The notes: generated by a model from the sequence alone, not told the origin. DNA of 64,000 nt from Flavobacteriales bacterium (GCA_016705955.1 JADJKO010000006.1:288734-352733); one strand, 5' to 3'. Numbered from the stretch's first letter, positions 53,704-62,370 are shown. Translations and numbers: made by a program.

Positions 53704-54551
53704 GCTGGCCGGGTCAGGGTGATGTTGTCGATCAATCGCACCGGTCCTACTTGGGCTGCCACCAAAGCGATGGCTTCGGATAGGTCACCCCAGTCGGAAA
53801 GTGGGGCCAATGTTTCCGGATGCGCGATGCCGAAGTAGTCCGGTATCACCCCGGAGGTATTCCTAAGCACGGCGGCCCCGACGTCGATGGTTGCGCTTAC
53901 AGAGTTGGTCCACGCGGTGTCCGCCGCTGAACGGAGCGCACGGACCAACGCTAAAGCGGAGGAGCGATCGGAAGCATTCAGTCGCAAGTTTCTGGAACTC
54001 AGCGCCAATCCATCGGATTCTCGAACCGTTTGGCAAGCGATGATCCGCTCGGCCCACCGGTAGCGGTCGGCGACGGAGTGGAGGATGTGAAGCTGTTGAC
54101 GGTCCTTTTCCCCGAAATAGGCGGAATCGGGACGAACGAAATGAAAAAGCCTTTCCACCACATTCACTACACCTTGAAAATGACCTGGCCTGGACGGCCC
54201 TTCCCAGAACTCATCAAGACCACCCAGATCATATTGCGACGGGCTGAAACCCGCGAACAACTCCTCCTTGCGCGGAGAGAACAAGGCATCGCAACCGGCC
54301 TTCTCCAGCATGGACCGGTCCTCCGTGGTTCGAACGGGGTAACGAGCCAGATCCGCAGCATCATTGAATTGTAGCGGGTTGATGAATATGCTACAGACCA
54401 CGACACCGTTCTCCGTACGCGCTCGACGAACCAGGTCCAAGTGGCCTTCATGCAAGGCGCCCATGGTCGGCACGAAGCCTATGGATCGACCAGCTAAGCG
54501 CGACTGGGCGGACCATTCCACAGCGTGTTCCGGGGTGGTGAGGATCTTCAC
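53700..54551 (-). CDS. panC: Pantoate-beta-alanine ligase
   Basis: 283 residues. It condenses pantoate with beta-alanine, using ATP, in pantothenate and coenzyme A synthesis. The HIGH-type motif is in FVPTMGALHEGHLDLV, and FINPLQFNDAADLARYP and YFGEKDRQQL complete the active site. A -7 box TAGTTTCG lies 32 nt upstream, back to back with the promoter of the GT5-like gene. The panD gene that often follows is missing here; the UPF0104 gene overlaps the stop directly. Confidence 0.96.
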   Translation of the reverse strand: MKILTTPEHAVEWSAQSRLAGRSIGFVPTMGALHEGHLDLVRRARTENGVVVCSIFINPLQFNDAADLARYPVRTTEDRSMLEKAGCDALFSPRKEELFAGFSPSQYDLGGLDEFWEGPSRPGHFQGVVNVVERLFHFVRPDSAYFGEKDRQQLHILHSVADRYRWAERIIACQTVRESDGLALSSRNLRLNASDRSSALALVRALRSAADTAWTNSVSATIDVGAAVLRNTSGVIPDYFGIAHPETLAPLSDWGDLSEAIALVAAQVGPVRLIDNITLTRPA

Positions 54552-54583
54552 GGAATAAGCCCTGTTGACGCGGCTTGAGCCGC

Positions 54584-54591
54584 CGAAACTA
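54584..54591 (-). promoter_or_regulatory. -7 box TAGTTTCG
   Basis: A TAnTTTCG element 32 nt before the panC ATG. Confidence 0.4.
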
Positions 54592-54601
54592 GGCGCCCGC
54601 G

Positions 54602-54632
54602 TTGATGTTCCCCTGAAAAGTCTATATTTTTG
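54602..54632 (+). promoter_or_regulatory. Promoter TTG-N20-TATTTTTG
   Basis: A -33 TTG (54602-54604), 20 bases and an exact -7 box (54625-54632), 23 nt before the ATG of the GT5-like gene. One of the best promoter matches in the window. Confidence 0.65.
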
Positions 54633-54655
54633 TACCCGAATTCCCCCCGCCCCAT

Positions 54656-55477
54656 ATGAGCTTGAAGAATGTGAAGGTGTTAACCATCTCCCAGTCCATT
54701 TCCCCTTTCATGGACATTCCGGAGGAGATGGCCAAGGTGTCGCGTAACCTACCCCAGGGTATCCTGGATCGAGGCAATGAGATCCGGGTGTTCATGCCGA
54801 AATTCGGCTGCATCAACGAGCGCAGGCACCAATTGCACGAGGTCATCCGGCTGAGTGGGATGAACCTGATCATCAACGATACGGATCATGCCCTGCTGAT
54901 CAAGGTGGCTAGTGTCCCTAGCGCCCGGATGCAGGTCTACTTCATCGACAACGAGGAGTACTTCAAGCGAAAAGCCTCTACATACACTCCGGACGGCGAC
55001 TTCTACCCCGACAACGACGAACGGGCGCTCTTCTTCGGTCGCGGGGTCCTGGAAACCGTAAGGAAATTGGGCTGGGTTCCGGATATCATCCATTGCCACG
55101 GCTGGATGACCGCGTTCGTTCCCCTGTACATCCGGCACTATTTCGCGGATGACCCGCACTTCGAGAATGCCAAGTTGGTGTTCAGCGTATACGACCAGAA
55201 GTCGGAACCGCTGGACAAGGACATGGTGAAGAAGTTGGCCATGGAGGGCTTTGACAAGAACATCTTGAAGAACCTCGCCAAACCGACCACGGACGACCTG
55301 TACAAGTTCGGTATGGGCCTGAGCGATGCGGTCGTGAAGGCATCCCCCAAATTGAGCAAGGGATTGGAGTCGGCTGTGAAGTCGGTCGACAAGCCCACCT
55401 TGGCCTATCCAGGAGATGACCTGCTGGATGCACACGCGGACTTCTACCACAGTGTGCTGGAAGCGGCCTTGGTGTGA
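54656..55477 (+). CDS. Glycogen/starch synthase N-terminal-domain-like protein (GT5, truncated)
   Basis: A 273-residue protein that resembles only the N-terminal Rossmann domain of GT5 glycogen synthases (LPQGILDRGNEIRVFMPKFG, FFGRGVLETVRKLGWVPDIIHCHGWMTAFVPLYI). The ADP-glucose-binding K-x-G-G motif is absent (SPFMDIPEEMAKVSRNLP), and the whole C-terminal domain is replaced by a charged tail of about 85 residues. Catalysis is therefore doubtful. The gene is divergent from panC and followed by DUF4270 and glmS, an arrangement familiar in Bacteroidota. Confidence 0.75.
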   Translation: MSLKNVKVLTISQSISPFMDIPEEMAKVSRNLPQGILDRGNEIRVFMPKFGCINERRHQLHEVIRLSGMNLIINDTDHALLIKVASVPSARMQVYFIDNEEYFKRKASTYTPDGDFYPDNDERALFFGRGVLETVRKLGWVPDIIHCHGWMTAFVPLYIRHYFADDPHFENAKLVFSVYDQKSEPLDKDMVKKLAMEGFDKNILKNLAKPTTDDLYKFGMGLSDAVVKASPKLSKGLESAVKSVDKPTLAYPGDDLLDAHADFYHSVLEAALV

Positions 55478-55497
55478 TCCCACAACGCCAACCGTCC

Positions 55498-56828
55498 ATG
55501 AAGGACCTTGTTCCGAAAGGAGTTTGGGCGCTAGCGGCTTTGCTGGTCGTGACCGGATGCCGCAAACCAGAAGAGGAATTGGGTTTGGATCTTCTACCCG
55601 GAGACCGGCTGGAGGTGAGTGTTGATACAGCACGGATCCATGCGTTCACCATCGCCGACTCGTCCATACGGACCAATGGCCTTTCCCGGCAATTGCTGGG
55701 AACCTATCTCGACCCGCAGTTCGGGGTCGTGAACGCGGGATCATCACCCGATCCTCCTTCCGGGGGCACCAACATCGGTATAGATACGGATACCAGCGGC
55801 CTCGTTGCCGACAGCCTGGTATTGGCCTTTGCTTTCGACGGATTCAATAATGCATACGGGAACCTGGACCCGCAGGTCTTCGAAGCCTTTGAGCTCAGCG
55901 AATCCATTACGGTTGATTCCAGCTATCGATCGGATCGCATTCCAAGTTTCGTGAATGATGACTTGGTGGCTACCCGTGGCGGTAGCATCACACCGAAACC
56001 GACGACACGACCGGTCATCGGAGGGGTTCGCTGGCTCCACAGATCCGGATCCGGCTCTCTATGGCTCTAGCCGAGCGTTTCGTGAATGCCATCGGCACGT
56101 CGAACATGGCGGATAATGACCAGTTCCTACAGTTCTTCAAAGGGTTCTATGTGCGGGCGAACCCGACGGGGCTGCTTCCGAACCAAGGCGGCATTCTCTA
56201 CTTCGACCTGATCGCCTCCGCATCGAAGGCCACCCTCTACTACCGGGACACGAATGCGGATCCGGTCGTATCCCGAACACTCGATCTGCCGATCAATTCG
56301 AACAGCGCGCGCTACACGGTGGTCGAACACCAATTCGATCGGGCCATCGACGGCGGACTTCAACTCGCGCTTGCCGACACGATCAACATGCAACCGACCA
56401 CCTACATCCAAGCGTTGGCAGGGATGCGTACAGCTATCCGATTCCCGGATATCATGGCATTCGGTGGTGAAGGACGGATCCTTGCGAAGGCCGAACTCGT
56501 TCTACCCGTTCACGGAACCTACTATCCGTACTACGTACCACCCACTCAACTCTTCCTCTTCCGGAAGGATGCGAATGGTGCGGATGCGTTCCTTCCTGAT
56601 CAGTTGAATGGGATCGGCGCTATCGATGGTTTCTATCGACCAGAGGAGCGCGCGTACCGGTTCAATATCACCCGTTACATCCAACAGTTGCTCAACGGGA
56701 CCCTTGAGAACACCGGGGTCGAAGTGATCCCCGGTAGCGGAGGGGTGAGCGCGAACCGGGTGATCCTGAGCGGCCCCGGGGCAACGGAAACCCCGATGCG
56801 GCTGAAACTTACATTTACCGATTACTGA
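55498..56828 (+). pseudogene. DUF4270 lipoprotein, reading frame broken by one frameshift
   Basis: The first frame starts at the ATG at 55498 with a lipoprotein signal (ALAALLVVTGC) and runs to 56070; the second frame ends at 56828. Around 56021-56030 (GAGGGGTTCG) one missing base would join them through SLAPQIRIRLSMALAERF, read in the second frame, into a 443-residue DUF4270 lipoprotein. Either the G run was miscounted or the gene has a genuine frameshift. DUF4270 proteins are secreted Bacteroidota lipoproteins of unknown function found between the GT5-like gene and glmS, as here. Confidence 0.8.
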
Positions 56829-56837
56829 TCAGTGATC

Positions 56838-58685
56838 ATGTGCGGCATTGTAGCCTATATCGGAGACAAGGATGCGTACCCCATCCTGCTGAATGGGCTG
56901 AAGCGCTTGGAATACCGGGGCTACGACAGCGCTGGGGTCGCTCTTCTCGAACAAGGTGTGCTGAGCATTCATAAGTGCCAAGGGAAGGTCAGTGATCTGG
57001 AAAGCCATGTGAACGGTCGTTCCATGAAGGGCTCGCTCGGTATCGGGCATACCCGCTGGGCCACACACGGCCCGCCGAATGATGTGAATGCACACCCGCA
57101 TCAGTCGACCAGCGGTGACCTGGCATTGATCCACAATGGGATCATCGAGAATTACGCGGCGATCAAGGAGGAACTCACCCATCGCGGGCACACGTTCCAC
57201 AGCGATACGGACACCGAGGTATTGGTACACCTGATAGACGATGTGCAGCGCACGGAAGGCGTGGATCTCGTGGAGGCCGTGCGGCTTGCATTGGACAGCG
57301 TCGTAGGCGCCTATGCCATCGTCGTGATCGACCGGAAGGCCCCGGACTCCCTGGTGGCTGCCAGAAAGAGTTCACCGCTCGTGATCGGCATTGGGGAGAA
57401 CGGTTCGGAGCACTTCATTGCGAGTGATGCCACACCGATCGTCGAGCACACACGGAACGTGGTTTACCTGGAGGATGGGGAGATCGCGGTGATCGATCGG
57501 ACACACGGCTTGCGCATCAGGAACATCAAGAACCAGGACAAGACACCCTTCATCCAAGAGCTGGAAATGCACTTGGAAGCCTTGGAGAAGGGTGGTTACG
57601 ATCACTTCATGCTCAAGGAGATCCATGAGCAACCACGGAGCATTCGGGACAGTATGCGTGGCCGGTTGAACTTGGCGAAAGGTGAAGTTGTTCTGGGAGG
57701 TATCCTGGACTTCGAGCAGAAACTCATCAATGCGAAACGGATCCTCATCGTGGGCTGCGGCACCAGCTGGCACGCCGGTTTGGTGGGAGAGTACCTGATC
57801 GAGGACTTCGCACGGATCCCGGTCGAAGTGGAGTATGCGAGCGAGTTCCGGTACAGGAACCCGATCGTGAACGAGGAGGACATCATCATTGCCATCAGTC
57901 AAAGCGGGGAGACCGCTGATACCATGGCAGCGATCGAACTTGCCAAGGGCCGTGGCGCCACCATTTTCGGCATCTGCAATGTCGTTGGAAGTAGCATCGC
58001 CCGGATCACCCACGCAGGGTCCTACACCCACGCCGGTCCGGAGATCGGGGTGGCCAGCACCAAGGCCTTCACGGCACAGGTAACGGTGCTTACCCTTCTC
58101 GCGTTGATGATCGGCCAGAAGAAGGGCGCCCTTGGTGGCAGCTCATTCAACCGGTTGCTGAACGAGTTGGAAGCGATCCCGGACAAGGTGCAGCGGGTAT
58201 TGGCCAAAGAGCCACAGATCAAATACATCGCGGATATCTACAAGAACGCGGCGAACGCGCTGTACCTCGGACGCGGGTCCAGCTTCCCCGTCGCATTGGA
58301 AGGCGCCCTGAAACTGAAGGAGATCAGCTACATCCACGCGGAGGGCTATCCGGCCGCGGAGATGAAGCACGGCCCGATCGCCTTGATCGATGAGGAGATG
58401 CCTGTGATCGTGATCGCCACCAAAGGGGCGAGTTACGAGAAGGTGGTCAGCAATATCCAGGAGGTGAAAGCCCGCAAAGGGAAGATCATCGCCATTGTGA
58501 CCGAAGGCGATACCGTGGTGAAGGGCTTGGCCGACCATGTGATCGAGATCCCCGATACCGCGGACCAGTTGGTGCCGCTTCTAAGCGTGGTGCCGCTGCA
58601 ACTGCTGAGTTATCACATCGCTGTGATGCGTGGTTGCAACGTGGATCAGCCCCGCAACCTGGCCAAGAGCGTTACGGTGGAGTAG
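56838..58685 (+). CDS. glmS: Glutamine-fructose-6-phosphate aminotransferase
   Basis: 615 residues. The ATG at 56838 is chosen over a GTG six bases upstream because the mature enzyme needs Cys directly after Met (MCGIVAYIG) as glutaminase nucleophile. The N-terminal class II glutamine amidotransferase domain (to about 230) has HTRWATHGPP and IHNGIIENY. Two SIS isomerase domains follow (CGTSWHAGL, ISQSGETADT, STKAFTAQV), ending DQPRNLAKSVTVE. It makes glucosamine-6-phosphate for peptidoglycan and lipid A. No glmS ribozyme-like leader is visible. The end overlaps the TM2 gene on the other strand by 14 bp. Confidence 0.97.
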   Translation: MCGIVAYIGDKDAYPILLNGLKRLEYRGYDSAGVALLEQGVLSIHKCQGKVSDLESHVNGRSMKGSLGIGHTRWATHGPPNDVNAHPHQSTSGDLALIHNGIIENYAAIKEELTHRGHTFHSDTDTEVLVHLIDDVQRTEGVDLVEAVRLALDSVVGAYAIVVIDRKAPDSLVAARKSSPLVIGIGENGSEHFIASDATPIVEHTRNVVYLEDGEIAVIDRTHGLRIRNIKNQDKTPFIQELEMHLEALEKGGYDHFMLKEIHEQPRSIRDSMRGRLNLAKGEVVLGGILDFEQKLINAKRILIVGCGTSWHAGLVGEYLIEDFARIPVEVEYASEFRYRNPIVNEEDIIIAISQSGETADTMAAIELAKGRGATIFGICNVVGSSIARITHAGSYTHAGPEIGVASTKAFTAQVTVLTLLALMIGQKKGALGGSSFNRLLNELEAIPDKVQRVLAKEPQIKYIADIYKNAANALYLGRGSSFPVALEGALKLKEISYIHAEGYPAAEMKHGPIALIDEEMPVIVIATKGASYEKVVSNIQEVKARKGKIIAIVTEGDTVVKGLADHVIEIPDTADQLVPLLSVVPLQLLSYHIAVMRGCNVDQPRNLAKSVTVE

Positions 58686-59061
58686 GCTCGCGTTCGCGTG
58701 TCCACATGAACACCCGGTCGTTGTTCCGGAACCGGTCCAGGTCCTTCGAGAACAGGAGGTGACCCAGGTCGATCAGCGCCAGCACCCCGAAGCCGCCGAA
58801 GGTCAGGCCGTAGACCACCGCCACCGTGGTGTTCGTACCCAAGTACAGCCGGTGGGCTCCGAAGGGACCTAGAAGTACCGCGAGAGCACTCGCCATCAAC
58901 CGGGTGTTCTCCGGCTTTGTGGGATCCGCAGTGTCCACCTCGATGACCACGCTGATAATGGCTGGGTCAACGAGGGTTTGATAGGGTCCACCGGCCACTG
59001 CGGAGCTGCTCTTCAGCACCAACGATAAGGCAATGATCAACCCGTAAGCCGCGTCTTTCAT
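58672..59061 (-). CDS. TM2 domain-containing membrane protein
   Basis: 129 residues from the ATG at 59061. A signal peptide or helix (YGLIIALSLVLKSSSAVAG) is followed by a TM2 domain of two helices joined by a short loop: ASALAVLLGPFGAHRLYLGT and VVYGLTFGGFGVLALIDLGHLL, with the GxxGxHRxYLG signature. TM2 proteins are common small membrane proteins of unknown biochemical role. The gene has a good promoter with only five bases before the ATG. Confidence 0.85.
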   Translation of the reverse strand: MKDAAYGLIIALSLVLKSSSAVAGGPYQTLVDPAIISVVIEVDTADPTKPENTRLMASALAVLLGPFGAHRLYLGTNTTVAVVYGLTFGGFGVLALIDLGHLLFSKDLDRFRNNDRVFMWTREREPTPP

Positions 59062-59066
59062 GCGCC

Positions 59067-59096
59067 CAAAGCTAGGCTGCTCCACCACCTGTTCAA
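59067..59096 (-). promoter_or_regulatory. Promoter TTG-N19-TAGCTTTG, leaderless spacing
   Basis: The -33 TTG is the complement of 59094-59096 and the exact -7 box the complement of 59067-59074; five bases separate it from the TM2 ATG. Confidence 0.65.
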
Positions 59097-59110
59097 TGGC
59101 TACCAAGGAC

Positions 59111-59719
59111 CTATCGTCCGGCGGCATAGCGCCTGCCCACTTCGGTCCAGTCCACCACGTTCCAGAAAGCCGCGATGTAATCCGGGCGACGGTTCTGATA
59201 ATGTAAGTAGTAGGCATGCTCCCATACATCCAATCCAAGGATGGGGGTGCCTCCGCAACCGGTGCCGGGCATGAGCGGATTGTCCTGGTTCGGGGTGGAG
59301 CAAACCTCCAGCTTCCCGCCTTTCTGCACACACAACCACGCCCAACCGCTTCCGAAGCGGGTAGCACCGGCTGAACCGAATTTCTCCTTGAATGCACCGA
59401 ACCCGCCAAGGTCCTTCTCGATCGCTGCGGCGAGATCACCGGCTGGGTCCCCGCCACCCTTGGGGCTCATCACCGTCCAGAACAGGCTGTGGTTGTAATG
59501 GCCGCCACCGTTGTTGCGGACCGCCATGTTCGCCATATCCAGCCCTTTCATGATCTCCTCGATGGACTGACCATCCCAAGGGGTTCCTTCAATAGCCTTG
59601 TTCAGGTTGTTCACGTAGGCCTGGTGGTGTTTGCCATGGTGGATCTCCATGGTTCTGGCGTCGATATGAGGCTCTAGAGCGTTGAACGCGTATGGCAATG
59701 CAGGAAGTTGGAAGGGCAT
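59111..59719 (-). CDS. Superoxide dismutase, Fe/Mn family
   Basis: A 202-residue enzyme that converts superoxide to oxygen and hydrogen peroxide. Metal ligands are His27 (MEIHHGKHH), the His of HYNHSLFW, and Asp and His of GLDVWEHAYY. The NNGGGHYNHSLFW block with glycine and TPNQDNPLM with glutamine favour a manganese or cambialistic enzyme over the iron-only type. There is no signal peptide, so it is cytoplasmic. Transcribed alone. Confidence 0.95.
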   Translation of the reverse strand: MPFQLPALPYAFNALEPHIDARTMEIHHGKHHQAYVNNLNKAIEGTPWDGQSIEEIMKGLDMANMAVRNNGGGHYNHSLFWTVMSPKGGGDPAGDLAAAIEKDLGGFGAFKEKFGSAGATRFGSGWAWLCVQKGGKLEVCSTPNQDNPLMPGTGCGGTPILGLDVWEHAYYLHYQNRRPDYIAAFWNVVDWTEVGRRYAAGR

Positions 59720-59789
59720 GGTCCGAGGTGTTTTGGTAGGTGGATTCCAGTGATCCGGCTAAGATACTTGCACATGGATGCAATACTTC

Positions 59790-59819
59790 TTGCAGGTGAA
59801 CGGGGAACGTCTACATTTG
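59790..59819 (+). promoter_or_regulatory. Promoter TTG-N19-TACATTTG
   Basis: A -33 TTG (59790-59792), 19 bases and an exact -7 box (59812-59819), 30 nt before the small lipoprotein ATG. Confidence 0.65.
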
Positions 59820-59849
59820 CGGCCACTTTCACCAAACGTACCAAACACA

Positions 59850-60083
59850 ATGTTCAAGAAGATCGCGCTTTTGGCCAGCATGGCAGCCTTCGTAGTTGCC
59901 TGCGGTCCTTCACAGGCCGAAATGGAGGCCCAAGCCAAGGCTGTGGCTGACAGTATCTCCGCTGTTCTGCGTGCAGATAGCATGCGCATGGCCGATGAGG
60001 CCGCTGCTGCTGCCGCTGCTGCTCAGGTACAGGCTGATAGCATCGCTGCTGCCGCTGCCGCTGTTGTGGCTCCGGCGAAGTGA
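59850..60083 (+). CDS. Small Ala-rich coiled-coil lipoprotein
   Basis: 77 residues from the ATG at 59850. The lipobox FVVAC places lipid on Cys18, leaving a mature peptide of 60 residues. This is very rich in Ala, with repeated ADS(I/M) and heptad spacing, and ends in Lys (VVAPAK). It has its own promoter and terminator, so it is probably well expressed. No family is recognised; similarity of layout to Braun's lipoprotein is discussed in the findings. Confidence 0.75.
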   Translation: MFKKIALLASMAAFVVACGPSQAEMEAQAKAVADSISAVLRADSMRMADEAAAAAAAAQVQADSIAAAAAAVVAPAK

Positions 60084-60141
60084 GAACGGGTCCTAACAGA
60101 CCGGTTGTTCACAACAAGAACACGCACGCATCAAATGGAAT

Positions 60142-60165
60142 AGGGACCTCGGGTCCCTTTTTCAT
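60142..60165 (+). terminator. Intrinsic terminator
   Basis: AGGGACC and GGTCCCT form a 7-bp stem with a TCG loop, followed by five T residues, 59 bp after the lipoprotein stop. Confidence 0.8.
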
Positions 60166-60176
60166 TTTCCGACGCA

Positions 60177-61811
60177 CTACTTCTTGTGAAGAACCACCGT
60201 TGGGTGGGCCAGTTCACCCTGTGCCCGCTTGAAGGCCGGATCCGACCGGAGCAGGACCTCATAGAACCCTTCATCGCCCCAGATGTTCCGGGCAATTCCA
60301 GCCTTTAGACGTGAGATGATCGTGCCGCGAGAGCGTTCCAGTTCCCCGGGCGCATCTTTAACGCCTTGTCCCCGTGCGAAGGCCCGCAGGTCCTCCAACA
60401 CGAGGTTGGGGACTTCATAACGATCGGCAAAGGCCTTCGGGGATCCCATGGCCTTCAATCGAGTGCGGTCCTTATCCGCAAGATCGAATGTGAATTGGTT
60501 GAGGACACCCGTGAAGAACAAGTCCGTCAGGAACCTGGACCCGTCCGCGGTATCGGCGGGAACGAAGAGATCCGGCATGATACCGCCACCGCCATAGACC
60601 TTCCGACCGGAAAGCGTGCGGTACACATGGGTCGTGTCCATGTGGATACTGTCCGCGGAGAGGAGTTCACCATGTGCGAAACGACCGTCGAATTCGGCAT
60701 TGTAATCCACCCCTACACCGTAGGCCTTCTGGATGGAACGACCGCTGGCGGTGTAGTAACGGGCGGTGGTCAAACGGATGGCGCTGCTGTCCGGAAGGTC
60801 CACATGCTCCTGTACAAGCCCCTTACCGAAGGACCTTCGACCGATGATCACGCCTCGATCGTTGTCCTGGATCGCGCCTGCGATGATCTCGCTCGCGCTG
60901 GCGGAACCTTCATCGATCAGCACGGCCAAGGGAATATCCTCGAAGGACCCACGATCAGTAGCGATCAAATCCCTGCGTGGCGAGTGAAGCCCCATCGTGT
61001 ACACGATCACCTGACCATTGGAGAGGAACTCATCGGCAAGGTCCACTGCGGCGGTGAGGTATCCACCCCCGTTCCCGCGTAGATCCAGCACCAACTTGGT
61101 CATGCCTTGGTTCCGCAAGGAGTTGGCGGCCTCCAGGAATTCCGCGTGCGTGTTCTTCGCGAAGCGGGAGAGCTTGATGTAGCCCACACCATCCGGCCAG
61201 ATCAATGCGGCCGCCAAGCTGTTGATCGGGATCTTCCCACGCGTAATGGTCACTTCGAACGGAAGCTTTCGTTCTCGCCGCGATAGCAGCACCGTCACCT
61301 TACTTCCTTGCGGACCGCGCAACAGTTTCATCACCCCTTCATTGGTGATGCTCACTCCGGATATCGCGGTGCTATCCGCCCGAAGGATCCGATCACCGGC
61401 GCGAATGCCCAAGGCAGCACTGGGACCTCCTTCAACTGGCGAGACCACCACCACGGTGTCCCGTTGGATCGCGAATTCAACCCCGATACCATCAAAGCTT
61501 CCCTCCAAGGGCTCGGTCGCCGCGCGGAGCTCTTTCGCGCTCAGGTAGTAGCTGTGCGGATCCAATCGTTGTAGCAGATCCTGTATGACCTCTTCCACCA
61601 GCGCGCCCTTCTCCACGCTATCCACGTACTGCCGGTCGATCAGGTCCAGCACCTGCCCCACCTTCTCCGCCGCGGTGGGTGCCCGCAGATGGAATATCCT
61701 CATCGGTCCCTCATCGGCCTGCATGCCACGACCGAGGAGCAAGCCGGCCACCAAGGCAAGCGCGATCATCAAGGGGACGAAGGGGGAGATCCGGTGCCGT
61801 TGCGGGTCCAT
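60177..61811 (-). CDS. S41 family C-terminal processing peptidase, second copy
   Basis: A 544-residue protease with an N-terminal membrane anchor (FVPLMIALALVAGLLLG). The PDZ domain lies at about 95-180 (DGIGVEFAI, LGIRAGDRILRAD). The catalytic Ser is in IDEGSASASEI and the catalytic Lys in RSFGKGLVQ. It differs from the copy at 45 kb in most of the sequence and has a shorter tail. Like CtpA/Prc it would degrade periplasmic proteins. It follows the dCMP deaminase gene with a 3-bp gap. Confidence 0.94.
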   Translation of the reverse strand: MDPQRHRISPFVPLMIALALVAGLLLGRGMQADEGPMRIFHLRAPTAAEKVGQVLDLIDRQYVDSVEKGALVEEVIQDLLQRLDPHSYYLSAKELRAATEPLEGSFDGIGVEFAIQRDTVVVVSPVEGGPSAALGIRAGDRILRADSTAISGVSITNEGVMKLLRGPQGSKVTVLLSRRERKLPFEVTITRGKIPINSLAAALIWPDGVGYIKLSRFAKNTHAEFLEAANSLRNQGMTKLVLDLRGNGGGYLTAAVDLADEFLSNGQVIVYTMGLHSPRRDLIATDRGSFEDIPLAVLIDEGSASASEIIAGAIQDNDRGVIIGRRSFGKGLVQEHVDLPDSSAIRLTTARYYTASGRSIQKAYGVGVDYNAEFDGRFAHGELLSADSIHMDTTHVYRTLSGRKVYGGGGIMPDLFVPADTADGSRFLTDLFFTGVLNQFTFDLADKDRTRLKAMGSPKAFADRYEVPNLVLEDLRAFARGQGVKDAPGELERSRGTIISRLKAGIARNIWGDEGFYEVLLRSDPAFKRAQGELAHPTVVLHKK

Positions 61812-61814
61812 GCG

Positions 61815-62264
61815 CTACACCTTGTCGAGCTTGCTGACCAACAAACCGCCGTTCTGCAACAACTCCAACCCCGATGGATCCTTGTAGGCGTCGAGGTAGA
61901 CCAGTCGCTTGATCCCTGCTTGGAGGATCAATTTGCTGCATTCGCGGCAAGGTGAATGCGTGAGGTAGAGCGTGGCGCCCCGCGCATTGTTCGTGCTGCG
62001 CGCCACCTTCATGATCGCATTCGCTTCGGCATGCAGGACATACCAGTGGGTAATCCCTCCGTCGTCCTCACAATCATTCGGGAAACCGGTCGGGGTACCG
62101 TTGTACCCATCGCTGATGATCATGCCCTCTTTCACGATGAGGGCGCCCACTTTCTTACGCGTGCAGTGGCTCAGGCGCGCCCACTCCACCGCCATACGCA
62201 TGTAGGCGTGATCGTAGCGCCCCTGCTTCTTCGGGTCGATGTAAACGAGCGAATCCTGTTGCAT
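61815..62264 (-). CDS. dCMP/deoxycytidylate deaminase family protein
   Basis: 149 residues from the ATG at 62264; ATGs at 62276 and further up are possible but less like family members. The zinc-site signatures are complete: HAEANAI (zinc His and catalytic Glu) and SPCRECSK (two zinc Cys). It deaminates dCMP to dUMP, supplying dTMP synthesis. Features such as LIVKEGMIISDGYNGTPTGF match Bacteroidota enzymes. It is transcribed ahead of the second S41 gene. Confidence 0.92.
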   Translation of the reverse strand: MQQDSLVYIDPKKQGRYDHAYMRMAVEWARLSHCTRKKVGALIVKEGMIISDGYNGTPTGFPNDCEDDGGITHWYVLHAEANAIMKVARSTNNARGATLYLTHSPCRECSKLILQAGIKRLVYLDAYKDPSGLELLQNGGLLVSKLDKV

Positions 62265-62289
62265 CCGGGGCTCCATGTGCCCGTGTGTC

Positions 62290-62370
62290 CATGTGCTCAT
62301 GCCTTCATGAACGCACACTGGTAGGCCGATCCGCCATGCGCACATGGTCACATGTCCACATGAGCACATG
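62290..62370. repeat. CATGTG-rich repeat with distant inverted arms
   Basis: CATGTGCTCATG (62290-62301) and its complement CATGAGCACATG (62359-62370) flank 57 bases that also contain CACATG words. It fills the gap between dCMP deaminase and tRNA-Leu. Confidence 0.4.

Noticed and set aside
56832..56837. GTG start for glmS two codons upstream
   Set aside because: It would block the N-terminal Cys nucleophile required by the glutaminase domain.
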